This document shows, piece after piece, positions 1 to 12,480 of a DNA stretch of 64,000 nucleotides. This stretch comes from Siphonodentalium dalli (taxonomy: Eukaryota; Mollusca; Scaphopoda; Gadilida; Siphonodentaliidae): NCBI GenBank assembly GCA_032622095.1, contig CP136063.1, positions 35,624,106 to 35,688,105 on the forward strand. Direction: 5' to 3'. The first letter of the stretch is position 1. Every line of letters begins with the position of its first letter. Under the pieces are notes generated by a model. It made no database searches. It was given only the letters and a program-made list of their open reading frames with translations, and had not been told where the DNA came from. The position numbers were made by a program, and so were the translations under genes.

Positions 1-1000
1 TTTGATGAACATAACTAAACTCCAAATATGCTACACGTAATAAGTTGATAAAACCCATGGTTCGTGTGTTTAAGCTTGTATAGCGTTATTCCTTTTAAAT
101 AATAAAGTGCAATTTACCTCATTTCTTATAACCGATTTAGTCATAAATGTATCCCATATGCTAAAAATAACTTACCATCGGGAATATTGGCCTTCGGTGA
201 TTTAACCACCCACTAGTCTTTTTGTTTTATATGAAACACAGTGGTGCATATGACCATGCCCAACAAAAATATATTCAATAATTGGTTGCCGATTAAAAAT
301 CCTTGAAATATACCTTTGATACATCAGGGTGCTTCTTTACCTCAATGTGTCTAGTCAATTACGCAAACAGTGTGTATCGTTCCCACTAGCTTTCTCTGTG
401 CAGATGGTTATGATTGGCATTCCGATAAATTACATCCGAATGGTTTGGATTCGTACCCATATGCCAATTCAAAAATCATTAAGAGCGCGCTGATGAAGGT
501 GTATAACTTTAATACTTCATGTCTATAGGCTAGTAACGGGAACCCATTGCGGCCAGTGCATGTATATCGTATATATATATTGATGTAGGCAGTGGGTCTA
601 CCTATCTCTCGGCCTGCCTAACTAGCTCTCTCTACCATTACCATAGCTATCATATACACACGCGTTCGAGTATGAACGATGGTCGGTTAGAACCTATGAC
701 CTAAAAAGGGCCTGGGGACCGATCATATTCAAGTTACACATAATTTACATTTGAAGCATAGTTTTAATGGGGTTATAACTTGAGCGGTAAGTGGCCATAT
801 ATAGCTAACACGACTGACTTAGACCATATTTTGACATTCTAAATGATACAAATGCTTACATATTAGTCTATGTGAAGAGTGAGTACGCATTTTGTCTGTG
901 ACATAAACTGGCATATTGATATAAAATAACAACCATTTCTAAGCTAAATAACACTGTATATAATATACAAAAATACCCAACTCCATTCGAAATGCAGAGA
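1..1000. other. AT-rich stretch with no gene seen
   Basis: No long open frame, tandem array or terminal inverted repeat was recognised here. It reads as ordinary AT-rich intergenic or intronic DNA. Confidence 0.5.
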
Positions 1001-1019
1001 ATTGAGTTACCTGCTCATG

Positions 1020-1570
1020 TAATTCACATGAAACGTGATGTGCATCAATGTGGTACAATATTATGCTATAGGTACCATTTGTAAAGTATACAACCATAAT
1101 TCATTACTAGAAGACCTTAATCCCGAGTAATTGTGTTGTGTGTAACAGCGGGACTCAGTAATGGGTGTTCGTTGCTTTTGGATTAGGTTGCTTCGGTGAC
1201 CATGTTGAACCCTATGCATAATGTATTGTCTGATTATAGACACAAATGACGTGTACCTTTAAGGTATGTGACCCCGCGGGTACAATACTATGCTATTGGA
1301 ACCATTTCTGAAGTAAACAAGCTTACTACGATGGACATGTTTAACCCTACGTGTAATGTATTGTCTGATTATAGACAAAAGTGACGTGTACCTTTAAGGT
1401 ATGTGATACCACAGGTACAATACTATGTTATTGGAACCATTTCTGAAGTAAATAAGCTTACTACGGTGGACATGTTGAACCCTATGTGTAATGTTTTGTG
1501 TGATTATAGACAAAAGTGACGTGTACCTTTAAGGTATGTGATCAAAATACGGTCAATTGTATGAACAATT
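1020..1570. repeat. Degenerate tandem repeat, ~135 bp unit
   Basis: Blocks containing GTGACGTGTACCTTTAAGG followed by a CCATTTCTGAAGTA segment recur. The landmark TGATTATAGAC starts at 1231, 1366 and 1501, giving a period of 135 bp. Single diverged blocks recur at about 1990-2075, 2345-2420 and 3120-3175, so the unit is also dispersed locally. No coding capacity is evident. Confidence 0.7.
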
Positions 1571-1739
1571 TCTGAAGTAATGACACATCAATGCCTTCAT
1601 TTCCTACAATGTTGCCTCGTGCATCGAATGTACATGCATATGTAACTTGAAAGCCAATATGTTATAATGTTGTTGTCTAACACACACTGGGTAATTTTAT
1701 ATGAATGAAAGCATGTAGATTGCAAAAATCTTTGTTAAA

Positions 1740-2345
1740 ACTATGGACGTTTTTGAAAATAAAGAGCGTTTTTTATTTATGGATACGATGAATTATGTTT
1801 AAATGCTTAATTTTAAATATAAATTTAGTAAACGATGGACATTAAGACAAATTTTGAAAATAAAGAGCGTTTTTTATTTACGGATAGACGGAATTAGGTT
1901 TAAATGCTTGATTTTAAATGTAAATTTAGTACAATTCAGACAAATTTGAAAATAAAGAGCGTTTTATCGATAGATACACTGAGTTAGGTTTAAATGCTTA
2001 AGTGACGTGTTCATTTAATGTATGTGACCACGGGTACAATAGTATGCTATATGAACCATTTCTGAAGTAATGACACCTTATTATTATCAGTAACACTGTG
2101 CCAATGCATTATATTATGTATGTCTGTCTCCCATAAATGTACAGGCTAATATGACCTATAAATTGAAGGTAAGTGGCCAGTCTGTTACAACGTTGTTGTC
2201 GTTTAACATACATTTCGTAAATTTTATTTGAATGAAAGCATGTAGATTGCATAAATCTTTGTTAAAACTAGGTAAATTCAAACTATTTGGAAAATAAAGA
2301 GCGTTTTTATTGATGTATACGCGGAATTAGGTTTAAATGCATAAA
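1740..2345. repeat. Repeats of an AATAAAGAGCG-TTT motif
   Basis: A block of roughly 95-100 bp containing AAAATAAAGAGCGTTTT and then GGTTTAAATGCTTAA occurs at about 1757, 1856, 1951 and 2290. The last copy is separated from the others by a copy of the neighbouring repeat family, so the two families are interleaved by local duplication. Confidence 0.65.
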
Positions 2346-2499
2346 TGACGTGTACCTTTAAGGTATGTGACCAAAATGCGGTGATTTGTATGCTATTTGA
2401 ACCATATCTGAAGTAGTGACACACTAGAAAACCTTAATTTCTACAGAAACATTAATTTTGTTTATCTCTCAGTCTCCACAGATGCAGAAGCCATTAGGA

Positions 2500-4240
2500 G
2501 CATGGATTTGAATGACAGACGTATCGTGGCATTAAATGACTTAAACATGTGTTTAATTACGAAGCTTCGAGAAATTGTGTGTAGGATTTACTTTATTTGA
2601 AATGTTCAAATATCTATTGACAAGGCGTTGATTGACTCCTAATAGTTCGATTACAGATATTAAAGGGGTATTTAGAGAAAAAGCTTAACTAATGTTAGTG
2701 ATGATTTAATCAATTGTACCATAACAGTTGACCATTAGGAGGGATACATAATGGGGAGTCAGTATGTATTCAGGGTTCATGCCGCTCGCTGTATAACTTT
2801 TGTGAGAATTAAATTGCATGGGTTATGCTCTATAAGCATATGTTGTATAATTAGTATTGGCTGCTTCGAGTTTAATACGCTTTTCTGCTAACTCACACGG
2901 GCCAAGAATTTTTCAGAAATGGATAGATGATGTGTTATTAGCTTTTGTGAGAGCAAGTGCCTCGCTGGTCTGTTTAGTGCCCATCTGTTTGTGAAAATGT
3001 ATAATGCTTGGTGTCCCTACATTTTTCATAAATGCTTTAAGATGGATAGATAGGTAAATTTATGAAGTGATGGTCACATATGCTCATTTTAAATCTATTC
3101 ACAAACACCCTTGCACAGAAGCCATGTACCTTTAAGGTGACTTTGTATGATATATGAACCATTTCTGAAGTAATAACAAATCAATACCTTCATTTCCTAC
3201 AGTGTTGATTCGTGCATCGATTGTACATGCATAATTTGTGACATCTAACTTGAAGGTAAGTGGCCAATTACAATTTTGTTGTCGTTTAACATTCATTCAT
3301 AATGAGTGCCGTGCATGTGTCCCTGTAGAGTGCATTGTGTTCCCCTTAACTTGCACATACCGAGATTACCCTTTTAATATTCCCCACCGTGAGTGCAGTG
3401 TCCCCCTTTAATGATGTCATAGCGTGGGTGCACATAAGACTGTACTATGAAAGGTTATAGCGCAGAAACAAACAGGAAAGATATTTTAATTAGTTATTAA
3501 TGGGGATTCAAAGAGATTGCTTTACCATTCTGACCTGTTGAGTGTGCATCTGTGAAAATGCTTCGGTATAACCTCCAATATGGAAGTCGAATGTTTTTGG
3601 CCACTATGCAATGGATCTATGAGTATGCCTATGGCGTAAGATGGTAACACGTCTGGTTTTCGGTCCACATTGAGTCATATATGTAGTCGGATGAGAAAAG
3701 TTGTGCTTTATGTGATATAAATAGGGGAATGTATGAAATGGTGGTCTTATACGTTCAGCAAAGTAATGACAGATTAAACACCCATATTTGCATAGCTCTC
3801 GCTTACAGGTTCGGAGAATATTCAATATGTAGAGAGATGCTGTCGTTATCTGTATCGTGGCAGTTAATGACTTAAACGTGTGTTTAATTACGAAGCTTCG
3901 AGAAAGTGTGTGGCCAGTGTTGTATATGAAAACATATCACTGTGATTTACTTTATTAGACATTGACATGTTTTAACCCTAGTGCAGTTTAATTGATTCCT
4001 GATAGTTCGATGTATAACCTAGTGGTATGCCAAATCTTTTTGACCGCTTTATTCCCACGTGTTCAGAACCAGACATGGTTATATGTTGTGTTATTAGCAT
4101 GAGAGTGAATGCCTCGCTGTACCGTGTGTGGTGGAGCTGGTGGATAATATGGTCCATGATGCTCTGTTATTGTTTTGTTTGGAGAATGTTCCAGAAATGG
4201 TTATATGTTGTGTTATTAGCTTGAGAGCTCTGTGCCCAGC
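2500..4240. repeat. Diverged local segmental duplication
   Basis: About 2519-2660 is repeated in the same orientation at about 3850-4015. Both share ATTACGAAGCTTCGAGAAA and, further on, a TGATAGTTCGAT-like segment. A second shared piece, GGTTATATGTTGTGTTATTAG, occurs near 4075 and 4198 with a relative near 2920. No host gene was recognised. Confidence 0.55.
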
Positions 4241-4578
4241 AGCAGGTGCATACTACAACGTGCTTAGAAGTTAATTAACAGACAAAGGTGCGTCTGCCTT
4301 CAGCATTGTTAGTTTAAACGGCCATATACAAGTATGAATTGTCTTACACGAATACATTATGGATTTACTAGAATATTGTAGAAAACAAATATAAATGATT
4401 TTAACTGCCTAAATTCTATGCGTGGAGAACGGTAAATAGATAGATGCTATGATAGCCTATGTGTGTACCGTGTGAAATTAACATTGGGACTTTACAGTTA
4501 TATAATTTTAAAGAGACCGTAGACAAATATGAATTTTATTACACGAATACATTATGGATTTTACTAGAAAAAAAAATG

Positions 4579-4661
4579 TTCTAGAATTTTCCAGAAACAA
4601 AAAATTGTTCCAGAACAATAAAAATGTTCCAGATTGTTCCAGAAAAAAAAATGTTCCAGAA
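4579..4661. promoter_or_regulatory. Cluster of TTCnnGAA (heat-shock-element-like) units
   Basis: 4579-4596 reads TTC-TA-GAA-TT-TTC-CA-GAA, which is four correctly spaced alternating pentamers of the heat shock factor site. Further TTCcaGAA pairs lie at 4608-4615, 4637-4644 and 4654-4661, with one near match at 4627. The match to the HSE consensus is seen directly. Regulatory use is inference, because no promoter or gene start is recognised beside it and the motif sits in a low-complexity A-rich repeat. Confidence 0.3.
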
Positions 4662-4869
4662 ATTACGTGGGAAGGAAGGAGGAGCGATATATAATAATTA
4701 ATAAGGGGGCGTTGCCATACTATGAGACCATAGACATATACACATACAAAGCATAGGAAAGGGGGCGTTGCCATACTATGGAGCCATAGACCTATAGGAA
4801 AAGGGGTCCCATACCATTTGAGCCCACAGTCACAAGCATGCTGCTAGCTTGAACATTCAGTAATCCATC

Positions 4870-5330
4870 TACTGCTCCCCGGGGACAGGGGGAGGTACAG
4901 TCACAATGTGACTAGCATACTAACAAGATCTTTCACTGCTCATAATCGGGTACCCGGTTTAACGCTTGGGTGGAGCGAAACAGACACAGTACGGGTGACC
5001 TTGCTCAGGGGTCACAACTTGGCGCGAAATTCGAACAGCGTGCGATCTCACAATTGCCCGCTAATTGATTTTCGGACAAGCCACTGTTGTGTGAAACTCA
5101 CTTTGGCCAGCTGGAGGCGCGAACGCATGCCGATGTGTTGACAGCGACACAAGTCCGACGCGCTAACCACCGGACCACGGAGCTCCAATGTGGCTTGGAG
5201 AGAAGGCGTAACGCTTTTTCCGCACCCCACCAGCTTAACGAGCATGCTGGTGGAAATGCGATAATTGTGACTGCTATATACATAGTTTTAAATTTCGTAG
5301 TTAGTATAATAAAATCCACATCATCTTAAT
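4870..5330 (-). mobile_element. Probable tRNA-derived SINE
   Basis: On the minus strand, about 5186-5110 resembles a tRNA. TGGTCCGGTGG followed by TTAGCGCGTCGGAC fits a box A / D-arm (9 of 11 with the box A consensus), and a GTTCG core about 50 bp on is a weaker box B. The block is GC-richer than its surroundings. It is not an intact tRNA, since no good acceptor stem closes. Element limits are uncertain and no target duplication was established. Confidence 0.4.
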
Positions 5331-6122
5331 TCGACGAAGCCCAATTTTCTTCTCTTATACGATCGTGGCCAGGGTGGTATAATACACATTTTCACAATAT
5401 CTACATTAAAACTCCGAATAGCTTGAGTTCACGTCCTGTATCAACATAACGTTTTACACGATGCGCGCCACGGATTGCCCAATAACGCTAACAGTCATAT
5501 AATTGCTTAAACAAATTGACGATCTAAGGGACGCAACTCAAGTAAAAAGAATCGATCAAATCTGCAGTTCGAACTTGTTCAAGATATTGTTGTGAAAGAT
5601 CATGCAAATATGGGTAAAATTGGTTGGCGTTTGTTCGAGTTTTCACGCTAATAGTTACAATATTCCTTAAACTGGCTAAAATAGACAAATTAAGGGCTGT
5701 AATTAAGATAGGAATGTCAAGACTAATTTGGATTTACCATATTTGTTTTTTTGTAAAAATATGGTGGAAGTAATCGATCTCACAAAACCAAATTAAAAAT
5801 ATGGTTCAACTGCAGTAACCATGATTTTATTTTACCTGCTATAATTTTACCACTGAATCTTTGGAAACATCATATTCAGAAATAGTGAATCCCCAGCTAA
5901 CCCCAGCACAATTGAAACGGTCTCTAATTTGTCGACAAACATAAACAAACAAACAAACAGCGTTTTATCGACGAATTTGTTCTGAAGTTGTCCGCGTAGG
6001 TATGTTCTGAGATCATTCATAGCAAACTATGTCTACATAATGTTGGGCTTTTAACGTTTGTTGACGAACGTGTACATAGTGAACAGATGCGGGATGTAGT
6101 ATACCAAAGGATTATTTACTGG

Positions 6123-6688
6123 TCATGCGCCGGCACAGTCAAGATTAATGAAATGTTGCAGCACTATGTCTAACTTGGCTATAATTCCTCCTATCATGTG
6201 GTGTACACCATCATTTGTATACAATTGTTCAAAGAACTCGGACATATCCATCCATACCCACGGCGAATGTTTGATGTAAGTTTTTATCTCTAAGTTGTAT
6301 TTCATCACCATTTCGGGTTTCTGAGTCTCCCAGTGTTTAATTGATTTCGGATGTTTCTTAATTTTATGGGATGCCAGCCAAACGACTTTCGGCCACTTTA
6401 CTGTCGAACTGTTCATCTGTTTCAGTGGCGCAGATATCATCTTCTCGATCACTAGACTACTATTAAACTGAGTGTGTATCCCGTACATAACGACTGCGTA
6501 CACATTCGTTTCGTTCATGGCTTGGATCAGTCTGTTCTCTAATAGCCGTGATGGTGAAAATATCTGGAAGTATTGAATGAGTAGTTGTCCATCACAAACA
6601 CGCGTGTTGTTGTATTTCATAGGGAGCTGGTCTTCACATAATGGACGTTGGAGATGAACGTGGAGTCCAGCGCATCGATGATGCTTTT
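6123..6688 (-). CDS. SGNH/PC-esterase-like protein, 3' terminal exon
   Basis: Last coding exon of a minus-strand gene. A good acceptor (polypyrimidine then TTTCAG) precedes 6688, and the frame runs to a stop at 6123, giving about 188 residues. The C-terminal part contains DGVHH, fitting the DxxH block that supplies the catalytic Asp and His in PC-esterase/SGNH hydrolases. Asn-X-Ser/Thr sites (NET, NSS) suit a luminal or extracellular domain. The exon needs one base from the upstream exon to complete its first codon, and the donor at 24117 supplies exactly that. By family, the protein would hydrolyse or transfer O-acyl groups on glycans; the substrate is unknown. A possible AATAAA-type signal (minus strand) lies near 5827. 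The 39 bp at 6650-6688 are repeated twice in the adjoining intron. Confidence 0.65.
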
Positions 6689-7532
6689 CTGAAAGAACAA
6701 GTCAACAATTTACAGTCAATAAGAACACTTAATGTATATAATATAATATGTAGCTTGGTTGCCGGTATAGCCCGTGCTATAGTAACCAAATTGTTAAGTG
6801 TTTGCATTGGTTAACAAATCTCATATATAATTTGAAGACCTCTGTTTGTCTGTTTGTATGTTTGTCTGTCATTTATACAAATCTACGATTCTCGATCGAT
6901 CGGGACGAAACTTGGTACGTGTGTGTAGTTTGACCAGGCGGTCGACGTTGTCGTATTGGCGAGCCCGTGCGGCGCCCGTTTCGCGCATGCGCAGACGAGA
7001 TCTCGGAAACGGGTGGAGCTATCGACTTGAAATTTGGTTTTTGAATAGCCCGGACAACGTGGAGATGAACGTGGAGTCCAGCGCATCGATGATGCTTTTC
7101 TGAAAGAACAAGTCAACAATTTACAGGCAACAAGAACACTTAATGTATATAATATAATATGTAGCTTGGTTGCCGTTATAGCCCGTGCTATAGTAACCAA
7201 ATTGTTAAGTGTTTGCATTGGTTAACAAATCTCATATATATTTAAAGACCTCTGTCTGTCTGTATGTTTGTCTGTCATTTATACAAATCTACGATTCTCG
7301 ACCGATCGGGACGAAACTTGGTACGTGTGTGTAGTTTGACCAGGCGGTCGTCGTTGTCGTATTGGCGAGCCCGTGCGGCGCCCGCTTCGCGCATGCGCAG
7401 ACGAGATATCGGAAAAGGGTGGAGCTATCGACTTGAAATTTGGTTTTTGAATAGCCCGGACAACGTGGAGATGAACGTGGAGTCCAGCGCATCGATGATG
7501 CTTTTCTGAAAGAACAAGTCAACAATTTACAG
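6650..7532. repeat. Tandem triplication of exon edge, splice acceptor and Helitron part
   Basis: The segment starting GGAGATGAACGTGG occurs at 6650, 7061 and 7467, a period of about 406-411 bp. Each copy holds the first 39 bp of the terminal exon, its acceptor (minus strand, next to 6688, 7099 and 7505), about 130 bp of intron, then the first ~240 bp of the Helitron-like element. Copies are nearly identical, so the event is recent or homogenised. Confidence 0.85.
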
Positions 7533-8133
7533 GCAACAAGAACACTTAATGTATATAATATAATATGTAGCTTGGTTGACGTTATAGCCCGCGCTATAGT
7601 AACCAAATTGTTAAGTGTTTGCATTGGTTAACAAATCTCATATATATTTAAAGACCTTTGTCTGTCTGTATGTTTATCTGTCATTTATACAAATCTACGA
7701 TTCTCGACCGATCGGGACGAAACTTGGTACGTGTGTGTAGTTTGACCAGGCGGTCGTCGTTGTCGTATTGGCGAGCCCGTGCGGCGCCCGCTTCGCGCAT
7801 GCGCAGACGAGATATCGGAAAAGGGTGGAGCTATCGACTTGAAATTTGCTATGTGAATGTATCTTGCCCCGGATACGAATTTTATCGGGTCGCCGAGCCC
7901 GTGCGACGCCAGCTTCGCGCATGCGCAGACCAGATCTCGGAAACGGGTGGAGCTATCGACTTGAAATTTGGTATGTGAATGTATCTTGCCCCGGATAGGA
8001 ATTTTATCGGGTCGCCGAGCCCGTGCGACGCCAGCTTCGCGCATGCGCAGACCTGATCTCGGAAACGGGTAGAGCTATCGACTTGAAATTTGGTTTTTGA
8101 ATAGCACGGACAACGTCGGGCTCATCGGCTAGT
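6819..8133. mobile_element. Helitron-like non-autonomous element (tandemly rearranged)
   Basis: The sequence starts TCTCATATATA after an A and ends CATCGGCTAGT, which fits the 5' TC and 3' CTRRT ends of Helitrons. It carries GC-rich blocks with GCGCATGCGCAGAC at about 6984, 7392, 7796, 7917 and 8039; the last three are spaced about 122 bp apart. No Rep/helicase frame is present. No clear subterminal hairpin was found before CTAGT, so the superfamily call rests on the ends and is moderate. Confidence 0.4.
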
Positions 8134-9002
8134 ATATATATATATGAGTTTGGACGAATAGTTTGGCATTCTTTATCAATTCCGATGGTTATCTCTAACT
8201 TTTGTATGATTGCCTTGTATGGTATCCCGACCAACACATCTCATGCAGACGCTGCCACTCGGGATGTTTAAACTACATGTATATATGTCTCTTTTGGGAG
8301 ACGACTATATATAGATATGTTTAAGTCGGCGTTTTATACCAACGTCCGTGCCACTTGCCAGTTCTCCACTCTCGATATGGACAGCATCATATTTGGGAAC
8401 TAAAATACTTTATTATTTGATTCATCATACCTTTCATATATCATATGTCAAACATAAAAAACAATTATGGGTATTACAACTGTCGTATAATGCGCGCAAA
8501 TATAAATAAGGAAATGACCCAATACATGTGTCTGACTCGGCTTATAAACAATTCACTCGACCCGCATTTTTGCTGGCACAAAGCGTGTTTTGTGAATAAT
8601 ATCGTATTCATGTCATCATTATGGTATACTATTAGTATATTCTTGAGAAAATTATTATTTTATAAATGTTACCTCTAAATTATAACCTACATGTACATGT
8701 ACCGTATAACGTGCACACACCGAGGCATGCAACTTGGTCAACCATTAATGTCCGCGCCCGATCGGACAGTGTACTGCACCCATGACAACACTGGACAAAT
8801 GTTGTGTCTTGGATGAGACCTTTCATTCTGACAAACTTGGTATCTGATCAAGTTATGATTTTTGTCAAAATACCCTGACCATGTTGTTACATGTATCCCC
8901 TGTCTGCTCCACGAGACACCGACTTCCCCTAATTGTCAGTAATCACAATCACATAAGCTGTGGCCGTCAACATCGGACTCATACTCCTAAGTCCAACAAA
9001 TC
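8134..9002. other. No gene recognised
   Basis: AT-rich DNA with only short unsupported frames and a short AT dinucleotide run next to the Helitron end. Nothing else was identified. Confidence 0.4.
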
Positions 9003-9370
9003 TTTACTTGTAAAGATTGAGCTATTTCCATGGCTTGGTATCCGGTTATGGATACCAAGCCAATTTCCATTAGCATGGGCTACAGGTGGTACCTTTGGTC
9101 GGATCATTATGAAATTTGTCATGCTGTTGACATTGACATGTATATGGGAACAAGTCATTTTGGGGTCATTTTTCCAAAAACAAATGGCGACCAACAGCCA
9201 TTTTGGATTTAAAAATGCAATCCATTCAACATCTTGGGCTACAGGCTATACTATTTGTCTGATCATCATGAAATTTGTAATCTTGGAATTTACTCTTTAC
9301 ATGACGAAATTGTTTGGCACAGGCTAAAAATCGTTCATTTGGTCGGATGATCATGAAATTTTTCATGGGT
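9003..9370 (+). repeat. Dispersed ~155 bp repeat array, copy 1
   Basis: Units contain GGTCGGATCATTATGAAATTTG, a GACATTGACATGTA block, TCATTTTGGGGTCATT and CCATTTTGGATTT. The array opens with TTGAGCTATTTCCATGG, like the opening of the larger array at 43939. The same family recurs at 11540, 15905, 43939 and 59640. Small frames across it are repeat by-products. Confidence 0.75.
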
Positions 9371-9560
9371 GTTAAGGTTTGAAGGAACTAAATAAGTAGA
9401 ATTAAGTCCAGGGCTTTGGTTTTTACACCGAATCTCGAATTAAAAAAATTCTGGCCTGCGATTGGCGTATAATATTTCAATTATATTTACAAATTAAAAA
9501 TTATAATACCTACATGGATAATAAGGCTGGGTATTTGCTTTCGTCAGCAGTTCAAATTGA
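9371..9560 (+). repeat. Dispersed repeat, second copy at 11010-11265
   Basis: Both copies share GAAGGAACTAAATAAGTAG, a GCGATTGGCGTATAATATTTC block and GGGTATTTGCTTTCGTCAGC in the same order and orientation. The second copy has about 60 bp of extra sequence before the last block. Confidence 0.7.
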
Positions 9561-11009
9561 TTGCAAAAAGTGGGGTAGTGTGGAAAACGTGTTTTGATAA
9601 GCTGGAAAAGGTGTTGCTCGGATAGTACTCTGACATACATGTACATGGCAAAATATGCGCGAAAAGATGGGCTTCACAAAATTTACGATTTCGTGCAATT
9701 CGTATGTAGCAAATTTAGTGGGCGGGGCCAAACTTTAACACTGAGGCCTATGGAAAACATTTAGATGTACAATGTGCATGTACTAGTAGTTCATTCTAAC
9801 CTAAAGCACAACAAATCGAGTTTTTCGTATTTCGGCCTATGGTGAAGAGATATGGTGGAATATCGCATCGTTGTTGTTAGGTTGGCGAAGCATACATACA
9901 TGTTGTTAAACATTATACTACACCGGATTTTGATTTTATGGCCATTGTTCACGGCGTGGAGAATATTTGCACCTAATGACCTCAGTGAGATTTTCGCACA
10001 TTTATCGCCATTCTGTATCTGGTGTGCTCCTTTAAGTAACCCTAAGAGAGGAACCACTTCACATCGATATATTTATCTATTGGTGGATAACTGACCATCG
10101 AAAAATACTCGATAACTCGAATAGTTTTAACCTTGTAGCTGCCAACTTGTCGACCACACGGACATTCATATCTTTCAGGTACAGAGGGGGGTATAAAAAT
10201 CCGCTATTTTATTCAGAAACCCGGGAAGTTCAGTTTAACGAAGCATATAATCTGAAACAGGATTAACAAATATTGTCTATGTCGTTCAGTGTCTGCGCAC
10301 TATGGACATTAAAGGCATCTTCTGCTTGATTAATAACCATTTGTTACCCAAATTTCCACCAATTTTGAGATATGTTCCAAATAAGGCAAATCTTGGTATG
10401 TGGTGACCACGAGACACCCATGATTTTTAATGTTGAACTGCAGACGACACTGATCAATTCCCGAATATTACTTCTTTGATTAATGAACGGACGTTCGCAT
10501 AATTGCCATTTGCCAACGACAGGGGGGGGGGGGGTCGGAAAAAAATATTCAGGCACGTATGCTGATTTATTACTTTCGACCCTTAGACTTTGGAACCCCC
10601 CCCCCCCCCCGCATCCAATTTGTTTTCCGTTTTCGGCAGTTTTTTCCAACATTTTTGGACATCCACCCCCTTTTAACACTAAAACAGAGATTTGAGGGGG
10701 AAATTCACTGTAAACAGCTGTATATGAATTTCTGTTCATACTATTAGTCATGGATGTTAACATTGACATGTAAATAGGAACGGATCATTTTAGGGTCATT
10801 TGTTTGTTGGTCCCATCGACCACCGACACACCCCGGCATACGTGCCCGGAAATCCCCCCCCCTGGGTAAATGAACCATCTTTGGACATACTTGTAGTGGG
10901 GTTAAATAACCAAGATTTCTAGAGAACGAGAGCAAAGAGATGTATACAATCAGTTTTATTCAGCATAGATATGACCCAGCTTCACACCGAGGTAGTAGAG
11001 ATTCCCCAT
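9561..11009. other. Intergenic/intronic DNA with long G and C runs
   Basis: No gene was recognised. Homopolymer runs of about 13 G near 10523 and about 14 C near 10597 flank a block with CAGGCACGTATGCTGATTT that recurs twice at 61190-61340. Minus-strand frames across it are translations of the homopolymers and are not supported. Confidence 0.5.
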
Positions 11010-11265
11010 CGCTTAAGGTTAGAAGGAACTAAATAAGTAGAATTACGTCCCTTTGGTTTTTACATCGAATCTCGAATACTAGTTTTTTAAATTCTGGCCC
11101 GCGATTGGCGTATAATATTTCAATTATATCTACAAATTAAAAAAATATAATACCTATGGCATGTACATGTACCAAATACATGTGGGTTTTCCCTGGTCTG
11201 AAATGCGTTTGTGTCCAAACATTGACGGGAAAATAAGACTGGGTATTTGCTTTCGTCAGCATTTC
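11010..11265 (+). repeat. Dispersed repeat, second copy of 9371-9560
   Basis: Same landmark order and orientation as the copy at 9371: the GGAACTAAATAAGTAG block, the CGATTGGCGTATAATATTTC block, then GGGTATTTGCTTTCGTCAGC. Confidence 0.7.
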
Positions 11266-11539
11266 ATCGCCATCTTGGAATTTGCTCTTTGCATGACTAA
11301 ATAGTCAAAAGGATGGTCTCGGTCAAAATTGCGTTATTATTACCACTTGATTTTAGAGTTATCCATCTTTGTCTGTTTGAATAAGTCTTTTGGGGCAATT
11401 ATTAGTACACATCTCGAGAAATAACAAACTTCAAAAATCAATATCTGATCACTTTGAGCTTTGATGGGTGGGTTCCTCGACTCGAATCAAATATGTTTTA
11501 CCCCTGAAGCCAATGAATAGTAATTTAGGGGTGCTTAAT

Positions 11540-11975
11540 CAGATTGAGTACCTTTAACATTGACATGTGTGGTAGATGGGAATGAATCATTTTGTGGTAA
11601 TTCGGCAAAACAATATGGCCACCAACAGCTATCTTGGATTTCAAAATTCAATCCATTAGGGCTACAGGCCGGAATGTTCGTCTGATCATCATGAAATTTG
11701 TTGTGATTGTTAATATTGTCATGTACTGTAGATATGAAAGAATCAATCAAGCTTCTTATGTTGTGCATTAGATTAGACGATTCTTCCATCACAAACAATC
11801 ATTTTGTAGAACTGGAAGTGAAAAATCGGCGATCTGAATTGGTGGGTGAGGGGGGGGGGGTGGTGAATAATTGTATTCTTAAAACGTGGATGTCAGACGA
11901 GCTTCTTATGTTTTTGCATTAGATTAGACGATCATGCAATCATAATCAATCATTTGATAGAACTGGATGTAGAAT
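11540..11975. repeat. ~155 bp repeat fragment plus a short direct duplication
   Basis: 11540-11720 is a diverged member of the dispersed ~155 bp family. Next to it, about 11750-11820 and 11897-11975 are direct copies that share GCATTAGATTAGACGAT. No gene is evident. Confidence 0.55.
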
Positions 11976-12476
11976 TTGGTTAAGGAACATTGATAAAATC
12001 AATGACTAGTATTGTTGTATATAGTAACAGCTATCGATGAAAACTCACACATATATTGTATTCCTGATAACGATAGAAATGCTTCCATTTTCTGCAATAT
12101 CTTGTCCGTTTCTCGTGAAAGTGCAAGAGTGCACCGTGACATCGACGAATGCGGACCGTGTCCAAAACTGAATGCGAACCAGGTGTGACCCCGTGATATG
12201 GGTATGTTGTAAACAACTTGGTGGTACTAGTAATTAGTGAGGGGTCTCCTCGGCGTTGAGTGTTTTGCTTATCACATTCTATTTACATACTGTTTGTTTA
12301 CATACATGTATATAAACATGGCATGTGTTGACATAACACAGTACTAATTAATATGACAATAACATGCCATAATTTACACGATATTTATGATTGGTATAAG
12401 AACAAGGTTTGTCTATAACATAAACTTAATATTATTTCTGTTTATGTCGGTTATAGTGGACATGACTACCGGTATA
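11976..12476. other. No gene recognised
   Basis: AT-rich DNA up to the TTAA target of the MITE. No supported open frame or array was seen. Confidence 0.4.
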
Positions 12477-12480
12477 TTAA

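Noticed and set aside
5098-5245. A functional tRNA gene on the minus strand
   Set aside because: Box A is good, but the cloverleaf does not close and box B is weak. A tRNA-derived SINE fits better.
10344-10769. A 141-residue frame with Gly- and Pro-rich runs
   Set aside because: The runs come from the G and C homopolymers near 10523 and 10597. There is no domain or splice support.
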